NCBI GenBank assembly: GCA_963772965.1
Contig: CAVYZU010000001.1
Coordinates: 124,001 to 188,000, forward strand
Length of the DNA stretch: 64,000 nucleotides
Source: AP-15 sp963772965
GTDB taxonomy: Bacteria > Pseudomonadota > Alphaproteobacteria > ATCC43930 > CGMCC-115725
Reading direction: 5' to 3'
The notes under the pieces are model-generated. The model worked only from the letters and a program-made list of their open reading frames with translations. It was not told where the DNA came from and did not search any database. Positions 27,310 to 37,689 of this stretch are shown here, piece by piece. Position 1 is the first letter of the stretch, and every line of letters starts with the position of its first letter. The position numbers were made by a program, and so were the translations under genes.

Positions 27310-28251
27310 ATGAGCCTGCGTGCGGAGATTTTGCGGCTGGGGACGCGTTGCCTGTTGAAGGGCAAGCCGGGGGCCGACGCCAGCCTCGAGGAGCGGCGTC
27401 AGCGGGCGACCGTCGCCGAACGATGGGTTCCCAATCCGCCATCCGGCATCAAGCGGATCGCGGTCGATGCCGGCGGCGTCGAAGCGGAATGGGTGGTGAC
27501 GCCGGCGTCGCGGCAGCATCGGTACGTGCTCTACCTGCATGGTGGGGGCTATGTCGTCGGTTCGCCCGCGCTCTATCGCCACCTGACATGGCGGCTGGCG
27601 CGGGCGGCAGGAGCGCGCCTGCTGGCGGCCGATTACCGGCTGGCCCCCGAACATCCGTTTCCGGCGGCGCTCGACGACGCCATGACGGCCTATGAGTGGC
27701 TGTTGGCGAGCGGCGCTGACCCGCGGCAGATCTCGGTGATTGGCGATTCTGCCGGAGGTGGGCTTGCCTTCGCCCTGCTGTTGCGATGCCGCGATGAAGG
27801 CCGATTGCCGTTGCCGGCTGCGGTCGTGGCGTTGTCGCCCTGGACCGACCTCGCATTGACCGGAGCGTCGTTAACGTGCAACGCGATCGCCGACCCGTTT
27901 TTGGATGCGAATGGGATTGCGCCGATCGCCGAATGTTATCTCGCCGGTGTCGACCCACGGCACCCCTATGCCTCGCCACTCTACGGCGATCCGCGTGGCC
28001 TGCCGCCGGCCTTGATCCAGGTCGGCAGCGACGAGGTATTGCGCGACGACGCCACCCGCATGGCGGATCGGATGCGAGCCGCCGACTGCGAGGTGGTGCT
28101 CGAAATTTGGCCGCGAATGCCGCATGTGTGGCATCTGTTCGCGACGGTGATGCCCGAGGCGCGCCGAGCGATAACGCGTATCGGCAGCTTTGTCACGGAG
28201 CAGACGACAGTTACGATGGCTTCGCCGCGATCCGTCGGCCACCGGCAATAA
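27310..28251 (+). CDS. Alpha/beta hydrolase, hormone-sensitive-lipase (type IV esterase) family
   Basis: The 313-residue protein has the family motif LYLHGGGYVVGS (oxyanion hole HGGG near residue 80), the nucleophile motif VIGDSAGGG with Ser near residue 150, DEVLRDD near residue 245 and the final His in MPHVWHLF near 275. It acts on short acyl or carbamoyl esters. It is translated right after the hydantoinase gene. Its 3' end overlaps the convergent acyltransferase gene by 41 bp. Confidence 0.92.
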   Translation: MSLRAEILRLGTRCLLKGKPGADASLEERRQRATVAERWVPNPPSGIKRIAVDAGGVEAEWVVTPASRQHRYVLYLHGGGYVVGSPALYRHLTWRLARAAGARLLAADYRLAPEHPFPAALDDAMTAYEWLLASGADPRQISVIGDSAGGGLAFALLLRCRDEGRLPLPAAVVALSPWTDLALTGASLTCNAIADPFLDANGIAPIAECYLAGVDPRHPYASPLYGDPRGLPPALIQVGSDEVLRDDATRMADRMRAADCEVVLEIWPRMPHVWHLFATVMPEARRAITRIGSFVTEQTTVTMASPRSVGHRQ

Positions 28252-29467
28252 TCCCGGCGAGCACCGGCAGACGCCGCAAGGCGGCGGTTGTCGCCCAGCT
28301 CAACAACAGCGTACCGGCGAAAACAACGCCGGCCTTGACGATCCCGGGCAGCTCTGCCGGCAACAGCGCATATTGCAGCCAGACCACGAATAGGTAGTGC
28401 ACCAGGTACATGCCGTAGGCATTCTGTTTCAAATTGTCGAGCCATGCCCGCCGGCCCGCCGCTAAGCGCAGCGCCAATGCCAGCACACCAAAGCAGTTGC
28501 ACAGACAAGCAATCACAAAGCACAGATCGTCGAGGATCTGGAGAACCAAAGGAACGTGGCCCTGTGACTTTACCGTGAGCGCCGTTAAAGTCAGCCACAG
28601 CGCAAACGATCCCAGCGCCAGACCAAGCCACAGCCGCCAATGTTTGATCAGCGTTCCGTCCGCCGCGAATAGACCGCGATCGATGCCGTAGGCGCCGAGC
28701 CCGGCGCCAGCAAAGAAGTAGACCGCGTAATGGGCCGGGCGGCTTAGCTGGAGAGCGAACGGGCCGAATTGCGCCCAGGCCTCGGGCGTGAAGACCCGTG
28801 CGAGCGGGATATAGGCCAAAGCTGAAGCAGCCAATAGCCAGGCGAAATAGCGGACTGGCTGCGCGCCGGCCTTGCTGGAGAACTGGGCCAGCCATTCTCC
28901 CCAATCGGGAGCAATCTTGTGCAGCCCGGCGGCGATCAGATCAGCCGACAGCAGCAGCCACAAAAACCACATCGGCCCGCACGGCCACAGCGGCAGTGCG
29001 AGAAAGTGCCTGATATAGGCGGCGATGCCGGGTTGGATCGCGGTCTGAAGGTAACAGGGATACAACGCAATCGGCATCAACAGTGCCACGACCAGGACGA
29101 ACGGCATCCCTAGCCTTTGAATGCGGTCGGCGATAAAGGCCGGGATGCCCTTGCGCTTCAGGCTGGGCCACACAAACAGCCCAGACAAGAGAAAGAACAG
29201 CGTCATCAGAAAGACGTCTTGCCACGCGCAGAACAGTTCGAGACCGATGGATCTGTGGCTGTCGATGATCGGGAATGCGCGCCACTGAAACGGCGGGGTG
29301 TCGAAAGCGAAAGGATGCGCCGGCAGAAAGGCGAGATAGGCGAGCGAGGAGTGGAACGCCAGCACCAGCAGGATGACGTAGGCTCGCAAACTGTCGAGCG
29401 CGATGCTGGTTCGGCCGGGCCGCGCGCGCGAAATAAGCCGCGGGCGCGAAATGGCGGCTTCGCTCAT
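28211..29467 (-). CDS. Membrane acyltransferase (acyltransferase 3 family)
   Basis: The 418-residue integral membrane protein has about ten hydrophobic spans. ALDSLRAYVILLVLAFHSSL near the N-terminus supplies the conserved R and H of acyltransferase-3 proteins, and FFLLSGLFVWPSLKRKG gives the second signature. Such enzymes O-acylate surface glycans or lipids. The start ATG overlaps the stop of hpnN (ATGA), so it is co-translated with the hopanoid transporter gene. Its 3' end overlaps the convergent esterase gene. The acceptor is unknown. Confidence 0.85.
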   Translation of the reverse strand: MSEAAISRPRLISRARPGRTSIALDSLRAYVILLVLAFHSSLAYLAFLPAHPFAFDTPPFQWRAFPIIDSHRSIGLELFCAWQDVFLMTLFFLLSGLFVWPSLKRKGIPAFIADRIQRLGMPFVLVVALLMPIALYPCYLQTAIQPGIAAYIRHFLALPLWPCGPMWFLWLLLSADLIAAGLHKIAPDWGEWLAQFSSKAGAQPVRYFAWLLAASALAYIPLARVFTPEAWAQFGPFALQLSRPAHYAVYFFAGAGLGAYGIDRGLFAADGTLIKHWRLWLGLALGSFALWLTLTALTVKSQGHVPLVLQILDDLCFVIACLCNCFGVLALALRLAAGRRAWLDNLKQNAYGMYLVHYLFVVWLQYALLPAELPGIVKAGVVFAGTLLLSWATTAALRRLPVLAGIIAGGRRIAAKPS

Positions 29468-32186
29468 TTCTCGAATTCGTGCTCGGAGGGCTCCTCGACG
29501 TGCCGGGCCGGACCGCCGCGTGAAGCAGCTTCGACCGCGGGCGACACCCGACGTACTGCGATCGCCGGCTCACGCAGCAGCTGCCGGCTCCCGTCCCAGT
29601 CGGGCTCTGCCTTGCGCGGCGGTCCCATCAGCGCAGGCTGGAACAGCACCGCCGCCGCCAGCGTCGAAAGAAGCGCCAGCGCCATCATCTCGCCCATGCT
29701 CGATGTGCCGGGATCGGCAGACATCCACAGGCTGCCAAAGGCGGTTGCCGTTGTCATCGCGCTGAAAATGACAGCCCGGGTCAGGGTCGATTGCACCAGC
29801 GCGGTCCGGCCGCTGCGCCAGGCGAGCATGTAATAGATCTTAAAGGCGACGCCGACCCCGAGCAGCAACGGCAGCGCGATTATGTTGGCAAAGTTCAGCT
29901 TTATCCCGAGAGCGACCGCCAGTTCCAACGTGACGACGCCGGCCACTAGCAACGGGATCAGGGTCAATAGCACGTCCCGGACCCGGCGCAATGTCACCGC
30001 CAGCAGCAGCACGATCGCGGCAATCGCAAAGATTCCGGCCTCGACAAAGGCGCGCACGACGGTCTTCCCGGCTTCGTAGAGCAGCACGGCGGGTCCGGTC
30101 GCGTTCGGCGCCACCGCCAAGACCGCGGTCACGAATTGGCGCAATACGGCGGTATTGTCGGGATCGCCCTTCGGCAGCGCTTGAACCCGCGCACTGCCGT
30201 CCGGGGTCACCCATTGCCGCTTCAGCTCGGCCGGAAGGGAGTCGCGGGTGATACGTTGGGGTTGCAGAGCTTGCCGCAGATCGTCGAGCGAAATCTTTAA
30301 GGGTTGGCCGATTGCGGTCTCGGCGCGCTGGCGGATCTCGGGTTGAGCTTGCGCCAGTTTGGACAGCAACCCCGAGAGCCGCCTTGCCGCTTCGGCTCCC
30401 GGGCCGGTCTTGTTCGCGGCGATCTGCGACAGCGATTGCGCGGTCGCGTTGAGCGCCTCGATCGTCTGCTGGTCACTCGCCGGCGGTGCGACCGATTGCG
30501 GGTTTAGCGAGGGCTCGATGGCTGTCGCTGCCTTGCGGATTAGCGCGAGTTTGCGGTCTTGATCGGCGGGAATGAGGCTGTCGAGGGTGGCTGCTCGTGC
30601 TACTTCCGGCAACCCCGACAGGCGCCGTGCCAGAGCGTCGGCTGCCGCAAGGTTCGGGGTCATCGCTTCGATCGCATTCGCGCCGATCTGGGGATCTTTG
30701 CGCAGCTCGAGAAAGGTCGCGACCGATGGCGCCTTTGGGTCGCGCAGGTGAAGCGGGTTGAAGTCGAAGCGCAGGAACAGCAGCAGCGGGGAAGCGGCGG
30801 CGATGACACCGAGGGTGCCAACTACGATCGCTATCCGATGCCGCCCAAGAAAATGATCCACCGGTGCCAGTGCGGTAAACCCCATCGGAGCGCGCTCGGG
30901 CGGCGGCTTCAGCAGTGCCAGCAGTGCCGGCAATAACGTAATGCTGCACAAGAAGGCGATAACCATTCCCGCCCCGGCGATCTCGCCGAGTTCGGAAAGT
31001 CCGCGATAGTCGGTCGGGACAAAGGACCCGAAGCCGACCGCCGTCGCCGCGGCGGCGAGCGCCAATGGCGGCCCGGCCTTGCGCGCGGTGCTGCGCAGAG
31101 CCGAGCGCAGATTGCCGAATTCGTGGCGTTCAGCCCGGTAGCGCACGCCGAATTGGATGCCGAAATCGATTCCGAGGCCGATGAACAGCACGAGGAACGC
31201 GACCGAGATCAGATTGAGCGCGCCGACCAGGAACAGGCCGAACGCGGCGGAGGCTGCGAGCCCGGCCGAGATCGTCACCACCACCGCAAAGATGATGCGG
31301 CCCCAGCGCAACGCCAGCCATAGGATCAGCCCCACGGCGGCGAGCGATATCGCGGCGTTGAGCCCGGCATGTTTGGTTAACGTCGCAAAACCGTCATCAT
31401 TGATCGGCACCAGCCCGGTCAGCCGGATGCTCGCCTGGTAGTCGGGGCCGAGCTTCAGGTCGCGCGCGGTTTGTTCGATCGCGTTACTTGCCGCCCGGCC
31501 CGGTTCGAGGGCGTGGTAATCGAGAACCGGGTCGACTTCGATAAAACGGCGCAATTGGCTGGGCTGGACTGAATGCCCGCTCGCCAGGGCTTGCCAGGAG
31601 AATGCCGCCGGCCGGCCTGTCAGCGCTGCTTGCGCTGTATCGGAGGCCATCTCCAAAGGCCGCGTCATCGCATCGAGCGGCAAGTAGCCGGCTCTCACCC
31701 CTGCCAGGCCGTTTAACAGGGCTTCGAGAGCGCCATGCAGGCTCGGGTCAGCGGCTAGGGTGGCGATCAGCGGGCTGCCCTTGGTGAGACCTTGGGTCAG
31801 CTGCTCCACCTTGCCGGTCGACAGGTAGAGCAACCCGTTGTGTTTAAAAAAGGCGCCGCCCTGCGGCTCCCGGACCGAGCGGATCAGGTCCTTGCGCGCG
31901 GCCAACGCAGCAGCGAGCTTGGAAGCAGCTTGTTCGAGTATTCTCGGGTGTCGTCGCTTCGACAACGACGATGATGCCCGGCTCCGGGAAAGGCGCGCAT
32001 ATATTGGAAGGCGCGTTGAGCCCAGGGCAGGTTTGGCGGAAACAGCGCGGTCGTGTCGGTGTTGACCGCAAAATGCTTGACGGTATAGATGGCACAGGCC
32101 CCTGCAAGGATTACTGCTGCGAACACAACCCACCAAGCCCGTCGCGCACAGAAATCGACAAGACGAAAAATTGCTGTCCCAAGCAT
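29464..32186 (-). pseudogene. hpnN: Hopanoid-associated RND/MMPL transporter, two frameshifts near the 5' end
   Basis: This large RND-superfamily membrane protein (about 906 residues after repair) has the MMPL/HpnN layout: one N-terminal span (RRAWWVVFAAVILAGACAI), a periplasmic domain starting KHFAVNTDTTALFPPNLPW, then two sets of clustered spans (e.g. VAFLVLFIGLGIDFGIQFG). HpnN moves hopanoids to the outer membrane. The frame breaks twice: near 31977, where one extra C in TTTCCC would otherwise read AFPEPGIIVVVEATTPEN, and near 31945, where one extra base precedes EQAASKLAAAL. Start is ATG 32186. Both are simple insertions, possibly errors. It is coupled to the acyltransferase downstream. 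Confidence 0.85.
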
Positions 32187-32358
32187 TTCGCCGTGCTCCG
32201 TCCACCCCGAGATCCGGAAAGCGTCTGGCGACGAAAGGAGAAATCGAACTCCGTCAGCCAATTTGCTAACCGTCGCGCGCTTGGTTCTGTTCCCAAAAAG
32301 GGAGATGGGCGGAGTTTGCGGAGCAGAAGCGGGGATGCAGGGGCGGACGACCCAAGAC

Positions 32359-34128
32359 TTAGCGGGGCTGGCCCACAGGCGGCATGATCAGGATGCCGGT
32401 ATCGTCGAGGAGAGCCTGGATGCGCTCCAGCATTGGCTGCGCTGCCTCGATGACCCGGCCGAGCGCCGTCACGCCGATATTGTCGTCCTCACGCTCTTTT
32501 CCTGTCACCCGCTCGTAAAGATAGTCGGCCAGGCTCTGTTCGCGCGGAAAAACGGTGATCTGGACTGGCGCCTCGGGCGAGAGGCTGGCGGCCTGCCTGG
32601 CAAGGCGGAGCGCCACTTCATAGCCGCCGAGCGCATCGACGAGCCCGTTTTTCTTGGCTTCTTCACCCGACCAGACCCGGCCCTGCGCGACCGCCTCGAC
32701 CGCGTTCGGGGTCATGTGTCGACCGGCCGCGACATGGTCCTTAAACCCTTGGTAGGTCGCGTCGAGAAACGCCTGCAACCGAGCTTGGGCCAAGGGAGAA
32801 AATTCCGAGGTAGCGCTTAACATTCCGGCATTGGCCCCGAATTGGGCGGCATCGGTCGACACGCCAATCTTTTTCAGCAAATCCGCGACAACGAGCTTGC
32901 CGGCGAGCACACCGATGGAGCCGGTTAATGTTGCCGGTTCGGCCACGATCTTGTCGGCTGGCGCGGCAACATAATAGCCGCCCGAGCCGGCGACATCGCC
33001 CATCGAGACGATGACCGGCTTGCCGCGCTCGCGGGCAAAGACAACATCGTGCCAGATCGTCTCCGAAGCGATGACCGAACCTCCGGGGCTGTCGATACGG
33101 AACAGGATTGCACGCACCTTCGGGTCGCGCACCGCATCGCGAAATGCCCGCGTCATCTCGTTCGCGGCCATTTCATCAGATCGGGTCAGCGGGTTGGTTG
33201 CGGTTCCGCCGCGAACGATCAGTCCCGATCCATAGATCAGCGCAATCCGCTCGCCCTGGCGATCCGGCCGGCCGGCGCCGTCGAGATAGGTCGACAACCC
33301 GATGATTTCGGCACGCGAGCCGGCGCGCTTGTGGGCTGCGCTAATGGCGTCGTCGCGATACCCGATCCGGTCGACGAGTTTTGCCTGCAATGCTTCGTTG
33401 GCGAGCAGAGGCGCATGGTCGATCGCCGTCCGGACAGCCTCGGGCGATAATTTCCGCGCCTGGGCGATCCCGTTTACGACCTGTCCCGCAACCGAGTTCA
33501 GCAGGTCTTCGACCTCTTCGCGCTGCGGCGGCGTCATCTTGGTTTCGGTCAGGATGTTCGCCGCCGATTTGTATTGACCGCGATGGTCGAATTCGGGCGC
33601 GATGCCGATCTTGTCGAGCGTGCCCTTGACAAAGATGGCTTCGGAATAAAGCCCGGTCAGGCCAAGGCTGCCCATCGGCTGCAGCCAGATCTGGTCAAAT
33701 GCGCTCGCCAGATAGTAGGGACGGGTGCCGGCGCCGAACTCGCCGAAACTATCGGCAAAAGCGATTGCGAACTTGCCCTTGGCACGAAAGGCGGCGATCG
33801 CATCGCGCACCTGCTGGGCGCTGGCGAGCGCGATTTGGTCATCGCCGATGCGAGCGAGGATGCCTTTGACCCGGGGATCAGCGCCGCCTGCTTCGAGCGC
33901 GTCGAGAAAATCGCGCAGGCTTGGCTTTTCGCCGAAGATCAGTCGCCGCCAGCCTTCCTGCGGGGGGCCGTCGGCAAGGCCGCGGGTCAGGTCCGCGGAC
34001 AAGATAATCCCCGCGGGAAGCGAGGGCTTACTCGGCTGCAGCCGTCCGACGACCACCGCGACGGCGATTATACCGAGAAGCGCTAGAAACCCGATCGTTG
34101 CCAGAAAGCCGACCAGAAAGCGGCGCAT
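32359..34128 (-). CDS. sppA: Signal peptide peptidase SppA, long (67K-type) form
   Basis: This membrane-anchored serine protease degrades cleaved signal peptides. The 589 residues carry an N-terminal anchor (FLVGFLATIGFLALLGII) and tandem S49 domains. The general-base Lys is in the first domain (DHRGQYKSAAN, Lys187). The nucleophile Ser is in the second (MGDVAGSGGYYVAAPADKI, Ser382), as in E. coli SppA. RIDSPGGSV at 344-352 and TGSIGV follow the family pattern. The start lies three bases after the aroC stop, so the two genes share an operon. Confidence 0.95.
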   Translation of the reverse strand: MRRFLVGFLATIGFLALLGIIAVAVVVGRLQPSKPSLPAGIILSADLTRGLADGPPQEGWRRLIFGEKPSLRDFLDALEAGGADPRVKGILARIGDDQIALASAQQVRDAIAAFRAKGKFAIAFADSFGEFGAGTRPYYLASAFDQIWLQPMGSLGLTGLYSEAIFVKGTLDKIGIAPEFDHRGQYKSAANILTETKMTPPQREEVEDLLNSVAGQVVNGIAQARKLSPEAVRTAIDHAPLLANEALQAKLVDRIGYRDDAISAAHKRAGSRAEIIGLSTYLDGAGRPDRQGERIALIYGSGLIVRGGTATNPLTRSDEMAANEMTRAFRDAVRDPKVRAILFRIDSPGGSVIASETIWHDVVFARERGKPVIVSMGDVAGSGGYYVAAPADKIVAEPATLTGSIGVLAGKLVVADLLKKIGVSTDAAQFGANAGMLSATSEFSPLAQARLQAFLDATYQGFKDHVAAGRHMTPNAVEAVAQGRVWSGEEAKKNGLVDALGGYEVALRLARQAASLSPEAPVQITVFPREQSLADYLYERVTGKEREDDNIGVTALGRVIEAAQPMLERIQALLDDTGILIMPPVGQPR

Positions 34129-34131
34129 CGG

Positions 34132-35208
34132 TCAGAGTTCACCGCCGATGGCGCGATGGCGCAACAGGTGATCGGCAAGCACGCAGGCGACCATCGCCTC
34201 GCCGACCGGCACCGCGCGGATGCCGACACAGGGATCGTGGCGGCCGTGGGTCGCGATCTCGACCTCGTTGCCGTCGACATCCACGGTGCGCATCGGCGTC
34301 AGGATCGAACTGGTCGGCTTGACGGCAATCCGGACGACGATGTCCTGCCCGGTCGAGATGCCGCCGAGAATGCCGCCGGCATTGTTCGACAGGAAGGCCA
34401 CTTGACCGTCCGTCATTCGCATTTCGTCGGCGTTTTCTTCGCCCTTGAGTGCGGCGGCGCCGAACCCGGCCCCGATCTCGACGCCTTTCACCGCATTTAT
34501 CGTCATCAATGCGCGCGCGAGGTCGCCATCGAGCTTGTCATAGATTGGCTCGCCGAGACCGGCCGGGACGCCGGACGCGACGATCTCAATCACCGCACCC
34601 GCCGACGACCCTGCCTTGCGGACACCATCGAGATAATCCGCCCAGTAGAGCGCCATTGCTGCGTCGGGACACCAGAACGGATTGTCCTCGACCGCCCGCC
34701 AGTCCCAGGCGGCGCGGTCGATCGCATGCGGGCCGATCTGCACCAGCGCGCCACGGATCGTCACAGCTGGTCCGAGAATCACGCGGGCGACCGCACCCGC
34801 CGCGACCCGCGAGGCGGTCTCGCGCGCCGAAGCCCGGCCGCCGCCGCGGTAGTCGCGAATGCCGTACTTTTTCCAATAGGTGTAGTCGGCATGACCAGGG
34901 CGAAAGCGGTCGGCGATGTTGCGGTAATCCCTGGAACGCTGATCGGTGTTTTCGATCAGCAACTGGATCGGGGTCCCGGTCGTAACCCCGTCGAAGACAC
35001 CGCTCAAAATGCGGACGAGGTCCTCCTCGCGCCGCTGGGTGGTAAATCGCGATTGTCCGGGTTTGCGCTTGTCGAGCCAGCGCTGGATGTCGGGCTCAGA
35101 GAGCGGCAGACGCGGCGGAACACCATCGAGCACGACGCCGATCGCTGGGCCGTGGCTTTCGCCCCAGGTCGTAAAACGGAACAAGGTTCCGAAAGAATTA
35201 CCGGCCAT
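34132..35208 (-). CDS. aroC: Chorismate synthase
   Basis: This enzyme catalyses the last step of the shikimate pathway, turning EPSP into chorismate with reduced FMN. The 358-residue length is standard. Signatures are NSFGTLFRFTTWGESHGPAI at the N-terminus, RKPGQSRFTTQRREEDLV, and RDYRGGGRASARETASRVAA. It sits between fabI and sppA on the same strand. The related aroQ gene begins at the far right end of the window, but that is a separate locus. Confidence 0.97.
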   Translation of the reverse strand: MAGNSFGTLFRFTTWGESHGPAIGVVLDGVPPRLPLSEPDIQRWLDKRKPGQSRFTTQRREEDLVRILSGVFDGVTTGTPIQLLIENTDQRSRDYRNIADRFRPGHADYTYWKKYGIRDYRGGGRASARETASRVAAGAVARVILGPAVTIRGALVQIGPHAIDRAAWDWRAVEDNPFWCPDAAMALYWADYLDGVRKAGSSAGAVIEIVASGVPAGLGEPIYDKLDGDLARALMTINAVKGVEIGAGFGAAALKGEENADEMRMTDGQVAFLSNNAGGILGGISTGQDIVVRIAVKPTSSILTPMRTVDVDGNEVEIATHGRHDPCVGIRAVPVGEAMVACVLADHLLRHRAIGGEL

Positions 35209-35235
35209 GGCTGCTTCTAATGCCTGCCCGAAGCC

Positions 35236-35325
35236 GTCATTCCCGCAAAAAGCGGGAATCCAGGGACCCCGGCGCGCTGTCGGTCGCCCTGGCCCCCCGT
35301 TTGCGCGGGGGCAACGGAATGATGG
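35236..35325. repeat. Intergenic palindromic repeat between fabI and aroC
   Basis: GTCATTCCCGCAAAAAGCGG starts a hairpin (CCCGC-AAAAA-GCGGG), followed by a second complementary pair (ccctggccccccgtttgcgcggggg) and ending GGAATGATGG. It is the same family as the elements at 514, 13155 and 23484. It could act as an mRNA hairpin inside the fabI-aroC unit. Confidence 0.6.
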
Positions 35326-35352
35326 TGCCGCTTCAAGATGCCTCGCGAAATA

Positions 35353-36162
35353 TCAGACCACCGAGATGTCGGGGGCGTCGACCGCCTTCATGCCGACGAC
35401 GTGATAGCCGCAATCGATGTGGTGCACCTCGCCGCTGACCCCGGCCGACAAATCGCTCAACAGGTACAGGGCGCCGCCACCGACATCCTCGATCGTTACG
35501 TTGCGTTTCAGAGGTGAGTTCAACTGGTTCCATTTCAGGATGTAGCGGAAATCGCCGATCCCCGAGGCCGCCAAGGTCTTGATCGGCCCGGCCGAGATCG
35601 CATTGACGCGGATATTGTCGCCGCCGAGATCGACCGCCAGATAGCGCACACTCGCCTCCAGCGCCGCCTTGGCGACACCCATCACGTTGTAATGCGGCAT
35701 CACCCGCTCGGCCCCCGAATAGGTCAGGGTCAACAGGCTGCCGCCCTCTGTCATCAAGGGCGCCGCCCGGCGGCAGATTTCGGTGAACGAGTAGCAGGAG
35801 ATTTCCAGGGTGCGCAGAAAGTTGGTCCGTGTCGTCTGCAGATATTTCCCCTTCAGCTCATCCTTGTCGGAGAAGGCGATCGCATGAACCAGGAAGTCAA
35901 GCCGGCTCCACTGCCGCGCCAACGCATTGAACAGCGAATCAAGGCTTTCGTCCGAGGCGACATCGGCCTCCACCACAAAGTTGCTGTCGACGCTCTGCGC
36001 CAATGGCCGCACCCGCCTACCGAGCGCCTCGCCCTGATAGGTAAAGCCCAATGTGGCACCGTGTTCATGCAGTGTTTTGGCGATTCCCCAAGCGATCGAG
36101 CGCTCGTTCGCGACGCCCATAATCAGACCGCGCTTTCCCGCCATCAGCGGCATCTTCATCAC
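35353..36162 (-). CDS. fabI: Enoyl-[acyl-carrier-protein] reductase (NADH)
   Basis: This enzyme catalyses the last reductive step of fatty-acid elongation. The 269-residue SDR-fold protein has the FabI cofactor loop GLIMGVANERSIAWGIA at the N-terminus, HAIAFSDKDELKG, and the atypical Y-x6-K active site (YNVMGVAKAALEASVRYLA). The C-terminus has GGGALYLLSDLSAGVSGE and HHIDCGYHVVGM. The divergent neighbour is the YihY gene. Downstream on the same strand are aroC and sppA. Confidence 0.96.
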   Translation of the reverse strand: MMKMPLMAGKRGLIMGVANERSIAWGIAKTLHEHGATLGFTYQGEALGRRVRPLAQSVDSNFVVEADVASDESLDSLFNALARQWSRLDFLVHAIAFSDKDELKGKYLQTTRTNFLRTLEISCYSFTEICRRAAPLMTEGGSLLTLTYSGAERVMPHYNVMGVAKAALEASVRYLAVDLGGDNIRVNAISAGPIKTLAASGIGDFRYILKWNQLNSPLKRNVTIEDVGGGALYLLSDLSAGVSGEVHHIDCGYHVVGMKAVDAPDISVV

Positions 36163-36312
36163 CGTTTTTCGTATTGCGAAGCATCCTGTACTAGGGTGCG
36201 GGAGAGGCTCAGGGTTGCGTGTTCCGTCATGGCGCCAGCGCTGCCGCGGGTCGGTGGATAATTGCTCGGCGCCGGCCTGTTTACCAGATTAAGACGCTGT
36301 GAGGTTCGCCTA

Positions 36313-37674
36313 ATGTTATCCGAGGCCGCAAAGCTCCGAAAAAGCCGAGGCAGCCACGCTTTGAGCGACATCGCGTCGACTGCCGGCGCGTTCATCCTCT
36401 ATTTGCTGCGCCGTTTTAACGCCGATGGCTGCTTTGCCGCCTCCGGCGCGCTCAGCTATGCGGCGCTCGTCTCGCTGGTGCCCCTGGCGGTCATCGGTCT
36501 CGGCACCTTGTCGGTTCTTCCGGTCTTCAGTCAATTGCATGACCAGATTCTGGCGCTGGTCTTCAGATATTTCGTGCCATCGATCGGCGAGCAAGCGGGC
36601 TGGTGGTTCCGCGCTTTCGCCAATTCCGCCGCTCAGACGACCGCAATCGGCGTCGTCGGCATTGCCGCCACCGGGGTTTTGCTTCTGGCCACGGTCGAGG
36701 ATCAGCTAAACCTGATCTGGCGGGTGACCTCGCCGCGTCCCTGGGGACAGCGGGTGCTGGCTTATTGGGCGTTGATCACGCTCGGCCCCCTCCTTATCGG
36801 CCTCAGCTTGTCGTTGTCGACCTATTTCGAAATAGCCGCGCGCCGGGCCGGCTTTGGCCAAGAAGCCTTCCAATGGCTCGAAAGCGGCGGGCTGCACGGG
36901 GTTGCGCGGACGATTCCGGCGTTGCTCGAGTTTTTAGCGGCAACTTTGCTTTACTGGCTGATCCCGAACTGCGCGGTGCGCTGGCGCGATGCGGCCCGCG
37001 GCGCCTTGGTGGCGACAGCGGCGATCGAAATCCTCAAGATCGGGTTCTCGATCTATATCGGTGCGATGTCCTATTACCAAACGGTTTACGGAGCGCTCGC
37101 GGCGATCCCGATCTTCCTGTTGTGGATGTACATTTCGTGGATGGCGGTGCTGCTCGGCGCCGAGGTCGCCGCGGCATTGCCGCTGTGGCATATCGACGAA
37201 CGCGTCGGCAAGACCTCAGCGGGCGGCGTCCGGCTCGGGCTCAGCCTTGCCTTGCTCGCGTTACTGGTGCGGGCGCAGCGCACGGGAACGGCACTGACAA
37301 CTCAAGAACTCGCCGCCGAACTCGGGGTGGCAACGACAGTCGTGGATGAGCACATGGAGCCGCTCTGCGCCGCCGGCTTTGTCGCCCATACTCAGGCAGG
37401 AAGCTGGGTATTGGCGTGGAACCCCGAGACGGCAACCCTGCGCGACCTATATGATGCGTTGCACCTGCCGTTCGCCGGCAGCTGGCTCGGCAAGGCCTCG
37501 GCGCCGTGGCAGCTGCTGATCGAGCCCGCGGTCAGACGGATCGTCAGGGCCGAAGCAGCGGCGGCGCAGATGACGATCGCCTCGCTGATCGGCGAAGCGG
37601 ATGAGGCAGTCGGCCGCCGCAGCAACCGGCCGCGCGCCACCGAGGAATTTGCGGAGAAGATCGGCACTCGATAA
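36313..37674 (+). CDS. YihY/virulence factor BrkB family membrane protein
   Basis: The roughly 453-residue protein has the BrkB core: FNADGCFAASGALSYAALVS in the first span, VEDQLNLIWRV, and LYWLIPNCAVRWRDAARGAL before the last spans. Its cytoplasmic C-tail looks like a small winged helix (TTQELAAELGVATTVVDEHM). The family was once mis-named RNase BN; its function is unsettled. The ATG at 36313 is preferred over the in-frame start at 36262, because the conserved part begins afterwards and the longer leader lies in the intergenic region. It is followed by pdxH 15 bp downstream. Confidence 0.9.
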   Translation: MLSEAAKLRKSRGSHALSDIASTAGAFILYLLRRFNADGCFAASGALSYAALVSLVPLAVIGLGTLSVLPVFSQLHDQILALVFRYFVPSIGEQAGWWFRAFANSAAQTTAIGVVGIAATGVLLLATVEDQLNLIWRVTSPRPWGQRVLAYWALITLGPLLIGLSLSLSTYFEIAARRAGFGQEAFQWLESGGLHGVARTIPALLEFLAATLLYWLIPNCAVRWRDAARGALVATAAIEILKIGFSIYIGAMSYYQTVYGALAAIPIFLLWMYISWMAVLLGAEVAAALPLWHIDERVGKTSAGGVRLGLSLALLALLVRAQRTGTALTTQELAAELGVATTVVDEHMEPLCAAGFVAHTQAGSWVLAWNPETATLRDLYDALHLPFAGSWLGKASAPWQLLIEPAVRRIVRAEAAAAQMTIASLIGEADEAVGRRSNRPRATEEFAEKIGTR

Positions 37675-37689
37675 AGGCGGGCTTAACGG

